Under the pieces are notes generated by a model. The model saw nothing but the letters and a program-made list of their open reading frames with translations, had not been told where the DNA came from and searched no databases. DNA of 5,764 nucleotides. It comes from Phycisphaerae bacterium. GTDB taxonomy: Bacteria; Planctomycetota; Phycisphaerae; SM23-33. The DNA is taken from contig JAUWQU010000290.1 in the NCBI GenBank assembly GCA_030610965.1, forward strand, positions 1 to 5,764, given 5' to 3'. The translations under genes were made by a program, and so were the position numbers. Shown piece by piece: positions 1 to 3,181 of this stretch; within the stretch, counting starts at the first letter, position 1; the number at the start of each line of letters is the position of its first letter.

Positions 1-240
1 TTTCTCAAGTTGACTGGCCTCGCGCATCACTGGCGGCAAATATGAAGGTCGCGGCCCTGTTTCTCGATCCCCCGGTCGTGGGAAGTCAGTGGCTGCGCCT
101 GCGGCGTGATCTCGCGAGGCGGTTTGTTTCATGCCGGGTTCCTTTCATGCTTGCTTAGATGCGCCAAGTGCAAAGAAGTTCCCTGTTGTCGGTGGCCCTC
201 GAGGACTGTTTCGGACCATGCCCCGGTTTGCTGGAGATGA

Positions 241-420
241 GTCAATTGGCAAAACGGCGCAGTCCAGGAGTTTGACCTCGCTACGGGGCGCACCTCCGAA
301 GTGGGAGCTTACGCTGAGCACAGGAACGGCACGATCGGTGTGTTCTCCATTCCCGAACCCGCCACATTGGGCCTGCCGGCGGTTGGAGGCTGCGCAATCC
401 GTCGCCGCAAGCGTAAGTAG
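241..420 (+). pseudogene. C-terminal remnant of a PEP-CTERM exported protein
   Basis: This 59-codon open stretch is bounded upstream by an in-frame TGA (238-240) and ends at TAG (418-420). Its C-terminus reads SIPEPATLGLPAVGGCAIRR and then KRK before the stop. That is the PEP-CTERM layout: a PEP motif, a short hydrophobic stretch of about 12 residues and an Arg/Lys cluster right at the end. In the known system this tail directs an exported protein to the membrane, where an exosortase processes it. There is no ATG in the frame; the only standard alternative start is GTG at 301, which would leave 39 residues. No signal peptide or upstream domain is visible. A Pro and a Cys inside the hydrophobic stretch are atypical. 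I therefore read it as the decayed or frameshifted 3' end of a gene whose front half can no longer be followed in any frame. The tail is a confident match; the pseudogene status is inferred. Confidence 0.55.
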
Positions 421-448
421 CCGGCGCTGCACAGTCGACGAAACCCAA

Positions 449-473
449 CGGGCGACCCGCTTCGGGTCGCCCG
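449..473 (+). terminator. GC-rich hairpin, possible terminator after the PEP-CTERM remnant
   Basis: CGGGCGACCC (449-458) pairs perfectly with GGGTCGCCCG (464-473) around the loop GCTTC. The hairpin lies 28 nt past the stop of the PEP-CTERM remnant, where a terminator would be expected. There is no proper T-tract on the + side (CCATCTTGG follows), so it would be a weak intrinsic terminator, or an mRNA 3'-end stabiliser. On the - strand it is followed by TTGGGTTT, so it could also back up the tRNA terminator. Confidence 0.45.
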
Positions 474-523
474 GCCATCTTGGCCTCTGATCCGCCCCGA
501 AAGGTCAGCCTTGTCGGCCCATC

Positions 524-550
524 AAAAAACCCCTGTTTTGCAGGGGTTTT
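524..550 (-). terminator. Intrinsic terminator of tRNA-Val
   Basis: AAAACCCCTG (526-535) pairs perfectly with CAGGGGTTTT (541-550) around a 5-nt loop. On the - strand the stem runs into six T residues (529-524). It starts 4 nt after the discriminator base of the tRNA, so it ends a very short primary transcript. The four T residues at 547-550 give it weaker activity in the + direction, so it may also stop transcripts arriving from the left. Confidence 0.9.
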
Positions 551-554
551 GTGA

Positions 555-628
555 TGGGCGTTACAGGACGTGAACCTGTGACTTCCTCCTTGTAAGGGAG
601 GCGCTCTAGCCAACTGAGCTAAACGCCC
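555..628 (-). tRNA. tRNA-Val (anticodon UAC, codon GUA)
   Basis: On the - strand this is a complete 74-nt cloverleaf. The acceptor stem is GGGCGTT/AACGCCC with discriminator A, and the D-stem is GCTC/GAGC. The anticodon stem CCTCC/GGAGG encloses the loop CTTACAA, giving anticodon TAC. A 5-nt variable loop and a T-stem ACAGG/CCTGT with loop TTCACGT complete it. The loop starts TTC and carries the usual conserved bases. The anticodon arm matches the bacterial tRNA-Val(UAC) pattern. The 3' CCA is not encoded (TCA follows the discriminator), so it must be added by tRNA nucleotidyltransferase. The gene stands alone, with a promoter just upstream and an intrinsic terminator just downstream, and is divergent from the nusA operon. 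Confidence 0.97.
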
Positions 629-639
629 GCGAAGCCGGG

Positions 640-668
640 AGTATATCGGCAACGAGCCCGGCCTGCAA
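640..668 (-). promoter_or_regulatory. Promoter of tRNA-Val
   Basis: Read on the - strand, TTGCAG (668-663) is followed by 17 bp and then TATACT (645-640), which matches the sigma70 -10 consensus at 5 of 6 bases. Only the TTG of the -35 matches. Transcription would start near 633, about 5 nt before the mature 5' end of the tRNA. The stretch right after the -10 is CCCGGC. Such a GC-rich discriminator is typical of stable-RNA promoters under stringent control; that role here is inferred. Confidence 0.7.
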
Positions 669-693
669 GGCGCGTGCTTCGCCTGGGGTTGGG

Positions 694-790
694 TAGCCGG
701 GAGCCGGTAGCCAGTAGCCCGGGAAGGCGGGAGAAACGCCCCCACCAGCCACTGGTTCTTAACCGGCTACCGGCTGCTGGCTACCGGCTG
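694..790. repeat. Inverted arrays of a 7-bp repeat enclosing two small hairpins
   Basis: The left arm has four heptads in a row: TAGCCGG, GAGCCGG, TAGCCAG, TAGCCCG (694-721). The right arm has four complementary heptads: CCGGCTA, CCGGCTG, CTGGCTA, CCGGCTG (763-790). The best register pairs AGCCGGTAGCCAG (702-714) perfectly with CTGGCTACCGGCT (777-789). Between the arms lie two further hairpins: GGCG/CGCC (726-729 with 737-740) and ACCAG/CTGGT (744-748 with 752-756, 3-nt loop). The whole can fold as a branched, cloverleaf-like structure. No gene or coding sense is visible in it. It may be a REP-like or small non-autonomous mobile element, but no target-site duplication was found. Confidence 0.7.
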
Positions 791-920
791 CCGCGCCGCC
801 GCAGCGGACCTTCGGCATGGCGGACCGGGTTGCGAAAGGCGTTTTTCCCCGAGCCCCAGCGGCACCGGCGAAGCGACACGGCCGAGGGGAAGTCTTTGTT
901 TGGATCATTGGGCTTTTGGC

Positions 921-963
921 GTTTGTCGTTTGTCTGAAATTTGGTGCTTGAGATTTGGTGCTT
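921..963 (+). repeat. GT-rich short direct repeats
   Basis: GTTTGTC occurs twice head to tail (921-927, 928-934). It is followed by two exact copies of ATTTGGTGCTT (939-949 and 953-963) with 3 nt between them. The patch is T- and G-rich, unlike the GC-rich surroundings, and no reading frame through it looks coding. Apart from this and the inverted heptad array, I see no supportable feature between 630 and 1020. Confidence 0.6.
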
Positions 964-1030
964 TGCTGGGTCGGCGACTTGCCACCGCCAGCCGACCGCA
1001 CCCGCGCCTGGTGAGTGCGGGGGATTTTTG

Positions 1031-1058
1031 TTGACGGGGCTTCACTGGTTCCTATAAA
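1031..1058 (+). promoter_or_regulatory. Sigma70-type promoter of the nusA leader / noncoding RNA
   Basis: TTGACG (1031-1036, 5 of 6 to consensus) is followed by a 16-bp spacer and TATAAA (1053-1058, 5 of 6 to consensus). It is preceded by the T-rich GATTTTTG. This is the best + strand promoter match I found between the tRNA and nusA. Transcription would start near 1064-1066, about 520 nt before nusA. No convincing gene lies between, so the promoter implies either a long leader or a separate RNA. Confidence 0.7.
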
Positions 1059-1393
1059 CTCTAATTTGCTTAGTCAGCAATTGTTGCAGGCGCCATCCTG
1101 CCCCCGGGGCCTTGGCCTTGTTTGCCCGAGGCCACGCGGGGATGGGGGTGGTTTCTGCATTGTTTGTATGGTTTTATTTGGTAAAAGGTTACGTTCAGGG
1201 CGCACGGCCGGGCCGTTGGCGATTGTTGCCGCGGCGGGCCGGTGCGTACGGATAGTAATGGCGACAAGAACCATCGGGCCAGGAGTTCGTAAAGCAATGT
1301 TGTTCCTGACCGGGATCCAAGTCGGTGTCACGGCTTAAGGCCAATTCGGCACTGGCCTCAGCGGGAGGCTTCTACGGAAGGCTCTGGCTGGGG

Positions 1394-1489
1394 CACGTTT
1401 TGTTCGGTGTGTGGAAAGCGCGCCGGGCTCCGTAGGAATCTGCATCCTTTTTACGGGCCCGGAGGGCCCCGACGCCGAACGAAAACGTG
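1394..1489 (+). other. Long-range helix domain in the nusA leader
   Basis: CACGTTTT plus GTTCGG (1394-1407) pairs with CCGAAC plus AAAACGTG (1475-1480 and 1482-1489), giving 14 base pairs with a single bulged G at 1481. Inside it, CCGTA/TACGG (1430-1434 with 1452-1456) is extended by GGA/TCC (1435-1437 with 1445-1447) around the loop ATCTGCA. A competing palindromic hairpin GGGCCC-GGA-GGGCCC (1455-1469) overlaps the 3' side of that stem, so two alternative folds are possible. The domain ends 12 nt before the terminator stem. Confidence 0.5.
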
Positions 1490-1501
1490 ACTGAGGCTTG
1501 G

Positions 1502-1530
1502 AAAGTGGGATAGGCGACCCACTTTTTTTT
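1502..1530 (+). terminator. Intrinsic terminator / attenuator before nusA
   Basis: AAAGTGGG (502-509 past 1000) pairs perfectly with CCCACTTT (1518-1525) around an 8-nt loop, and the run of eight T residues reaches 1530. It lies 53 nt before the nusA ATG. A terminator in front of the operon's first gene, downstream of a promoter, is the arrangement of a transcription attenuator. The wording resembles the AAGTGGGC-loop-GCCCACTTTT hairpin I recall from rimP-nusA leaders in proteobacteria. That resemblance is from memory, not a search. Confidence 0.88.
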
Positions 1531-1583
1531 GTTGCCTGTGTGGCGGGCCGATTCGCCGGGCCCCCAGACAACCTGGAATAGAT

Positions 1584-3083
1584 ATGAACCAAGAACTTCT
1601 GCGTATAGTTGACGGCCTGGCCAGAGATAAGAACATCGACCGCGAGGTCGTCCTGGAGGACCTCGAGGCCGCCATGCTCTCGGCCATACGAAAGCAGAAC
1701 GTCACCACCGAAGACATCACGGTTCATATCGACCGCAAGACTGGCGACATCGCCGCTACCGTAGACGGCAAGGTAATGAGCATTCGCGACCTCGGCAGGA
1801 TCGCCGCGCAGACTGCCAAGCAGGTGATGATCCAGCGAATTCGCGAGGCCGAACGGGGAAGCATCTATGAGGAATACCTGGACCGTCGCGGACAGATCGT
1901 CACAGGCCGGACCACGCGTTGGGAAGGCGGCTCGCTGATCGTCGACCTTGGCCGGACCGAGGCGATCCTGCCCAGGGGCGAGCAGATCCCCGGCGAGAGC
2001 CACATGCCCGAGGAACGCATCCGCGCCTTGATTCTGGATGTCCGCGAGCAACCCAGCGCCGTCAAGATCATCCTGTCGCGAACTCACCCGGACTTCATCC
2101 GTGCCCTGTTCGACCTGGAAGTGCCCGAGGTGGCCGAGAAGATCATCGAGATCAAGGCGATGGCCCGCGAGGCCGGCTATAGGACGAAGGTGGCCGTCAA
2201 CAGCCTCGACGCGAAGGTCGACGCCGTCGGCGCCTGCGTGGGCATCCGCGGCAGCCGGATCAAGAACATCGTCGACGAGTTGGGCGGCGAGAAAATCGAC
2301 ATCGTCCGCTGGAACGACTCTTCGAAAATCCTCATCGGCAATTCCCTCAAGCCGGCGGAGGTCGCCGAAATCGCCCTGTGCTTCGAGCTTGGCCGGGCCA
2401 CGGTCGTGGTCACCGAGGACCAGCTTTCGCTGGCTATCGGAAAGCGAGGCCAGAACGTCCGGCTGGCGGCCAGGCTGACCAACTGGGACGTCGACATCCT
2501 TACGCCCGCCGAGTTCAACGCGGGCCTGGACCTCCTGGAGAAAAGCCTCCGCGAGGTCGAGGGGGTCGACTCCACGACAGTCGACCGCGTTATCGCCATG
2601 GGCATGGTTAACGTGCTGGACGTCGAAGAGGTCGGGCCCGAGCCGCTCGTCAACGAACTGAGCCTCGACAGGGCCTTGGCAAGGCTGATCGTGGTTCGGT
2701 GCGCCGAGGCCGCCAAGGAGGCAGCCGCGGCCAGGCAGGCGGCCGAGAAGCTCAAGAAAGCCGAATCCCGCTCGCCTGCCGGCGAAAAAGCAGGATCGAC
2801 CGGCGGCGAGAAGACCGAATCGCCCGCCGGTGAAAAAGCAGAATCGCCGGCCGACGAAACGCAGGGCCAGCAACCCGGCGAGAATGACGTGACTGGCGAC
2901 GAGGCCGGGCAGACCGACGAGGCAACGTCGCCGGCGGCCGAGCCGCAGGGCCAGCAACCCGACGAGAATGACGTGACTGGCGACGAGGCCGGGCAAGGCG
3001 ACGAGGCAACGTCGCCGCCGGCCGCCGAAACGCCCGAGGCCGAGACCAAGGCCCGAACCGAAGACGAGGCCGCCGGTGCATAA
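1584..3083 (+). CDS. nusA: Transcription termination/antitermination factor NusA
   Basis: NusA binds RNA polymerase and nascent RNA in the cytoplasm and modulates pausing, termination and antitermination. The 499-residue product has the family's domain order. The N-terminal polymerase-binding domain covers about 1-100, and an S1 domain covers about 103-170 (core GQIVTGRT..GGSLIVDLGRTEAILP). KH1 carries its GxxG as GIRG at 220-223, and KH2 carries GKRG at 286-289 followed by QNVRLAARL. A helix-hairpin-helix-like segment lies at about 322-373. From about 390 to the end the protein is disordered, acidic and repetitive, in place of the two acidic repeat domains of E. coli NusA. The ATG start fits the usual MNxELLRIVDGLARDK opening. 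The Shine-Dalgarno is weak (TGGAA at 1574-1578). No rimP precedes it. infB follows after 98 nt on the same strand, so the two are probably co-transcribed, with the upstream terminator as a likely control point. Confidence 0.97.
   Translation: MNQELLRIVDGLARDKNIDREVVLEDLEAAMLSAIRKQNVTTEDITVHIDRKTGDIAATVDGKVMSIRDLGRIAAQTAKQVMIQRIREAERGSIYEEYLDRRGQIVTGRTTRWEGGSLIVDLGRTEAILPRGEQIPGESHMPEERIRALILDVREQPSAVKIILSRTHPDFIRALFDLEVPEVAEKIIEIKAMAREAGYRTKVAVNSLDAKVDAVGACVGIRGSRIKNIVDELGGEKIDIVRWNDSSKILIGNSLKPAEVAEIALCFELGRATVVVTEDQLSLAIGKRGQNVRLAARLTNWDVDILTPAEFNAGLDLLEKSLREVEGVDSTTVDRVIAMGMVNVLDVEEVGPEPLVNELSLDRALARLIVVRCAEAAKEAAAARQAAEKLKKAESRSPAGEKAGSTGGEKTESPAGEKAESPADETQGQQPGENDVTGDEAGQTDEATSPAAEPQGQQPDENDVTGDEAGQGDEATSPPAAETPEAETKARTEDEAAGA
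2772..2867 (+). repeat. 24-bp in-frame repeats in the nusA tail
   Basis: Four consecutive 8-residue units occupy NusA residues 397-428: SPAGEKAG, STGGEKTE, SPAGEKAE and the diverged SPADETQG. They mark the start of the disordered tail. Copies 1 and 3 are nearly identical, which suggests slippage or unequal exchange within the reading frame. Confidence 0.75.
2862..3029 (+). repeat. 84-bp tandem duplication in the nusA tail
   Basis: Two adjacent 84-bp units (2862-2945 and 2946-3029) encode NusA residues 427-454 and 455-482. Both start QGQQP and share ENDVTGDEAGQ and DEATSP. They differ at roughly a tenth of their bases, mostly near the middle and the end. The length is a multiple of three, so the frame is kept. 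The similarity at DNA level points to a recent duplication. The unit is acidic and probably unstructured. Confidence 0.9.
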
Positions 3084-3170
3084 GGCGGCTGAGTCCGCTG
3101 GGCGCGCAGCCCGGTCGATCGTTTCGGCCTGGGCATGAAGACGGTAGTGGCACCTTATATTTGCATTGCC

Positions 3171-3176
3171 GGGAGG
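3171..3176 (+). promoter_or_regulatory. infB: Ribosome-binding site of infB
   Basis: GGGAGG lies 5 nt before the TTG start at 3182. It is the strongest Shine-Dalgarno match near a start in the window. It decides the start, because no ATG or GTG in this frame lies near the conserved N-terminus. Confidence 0.85.
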
Positions 3177-3181
3177 CTTCC

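Larger units (their letters stand above)
1064..1530 (+). ncRNA. Long structured nusA leader RNA or independent noncoding RNA
   Basis: This is the interval from the inferred start site to the intrinsic terminator. No frame in it gives a recognisable protein. Local pairings visible along it include CCATCC/GGATGG (1093-1098 with 1140-1145), closing around GGCCTTG/CGAGGCC (1114-1120 with 1127-1133, one G-U). CGCACGGCC (1201-1209) pairs with GGCC and GTGCG (1237-1240, 1242-1246). CAGGA/TCCTG (1280-1284 with 1304-1308) and AGGCCA/TGGCCT (1338-1343 with 1353-1358) follow. A short stem at 1369-1380 carries a UACG tetraloop closed by C-G. A 14-bp long-range helix sits at 1394-1407 with 1475-1489. The conserved boxes of RNase P RNA, tmRNA, SRP RNA and T-box leaders are absent. 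Hairpins are easy to find in GC-rich DNA, so the case rests on promoter, terminator, lack of a gene and the long helix together. Confidence 0.45.

Noticed and set aside
60..110. A second PEP-CTERM-like patch (FSIP in the same frame as 241-420)
   Set aside because: FSIP is followed by RSWEVSG rather than PEP-hydrophobic-Arg, so the resemblance is limited to four residues and is probably chance.
131..490. 119-codon + strand frame in the left spacer
   Set aside because: It overlaps the PEP-CTERM tail in another frame and reads through the hairpin at 449-473. The protein resembles nothing and lacks coding-like composition.
281..745. 154-codon - strand frame
   Set aside because: It runs through tRNA-Val, its terminator and its promoter, so it cannot be a real gene.
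1015..1338. 107-codon + strand frame starting at GTG in the nusA leader
   Set aside because: Its start lies upstream of the inferred transcription start, it has no Shine-Dalgarno, and the product is unlike any family I know. The overlapping - strand frames (1070-1331) are no better.
1064..1530. RNase P RNA, tmRNA, SRP RNA, 6S RNA or T-box as the identity of the leader RNA
   Set aside because: I looked for the GAGGAAAGTCC and AGAACCCGGCTTA boxes, tRNA-like ends with a GGTTCGA arm, the GGAAGCAGCC SRP motif and the AGGGTGGNACCGCG T-box on both strands, and found none.
3156..3161. TATATT as the -10 of an internal infB promoter
   Set aside because: It matches at 5 of 6 bases but has no acceptable -35 at 16-18 bp upstream. 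A -10 alone is too common to call.
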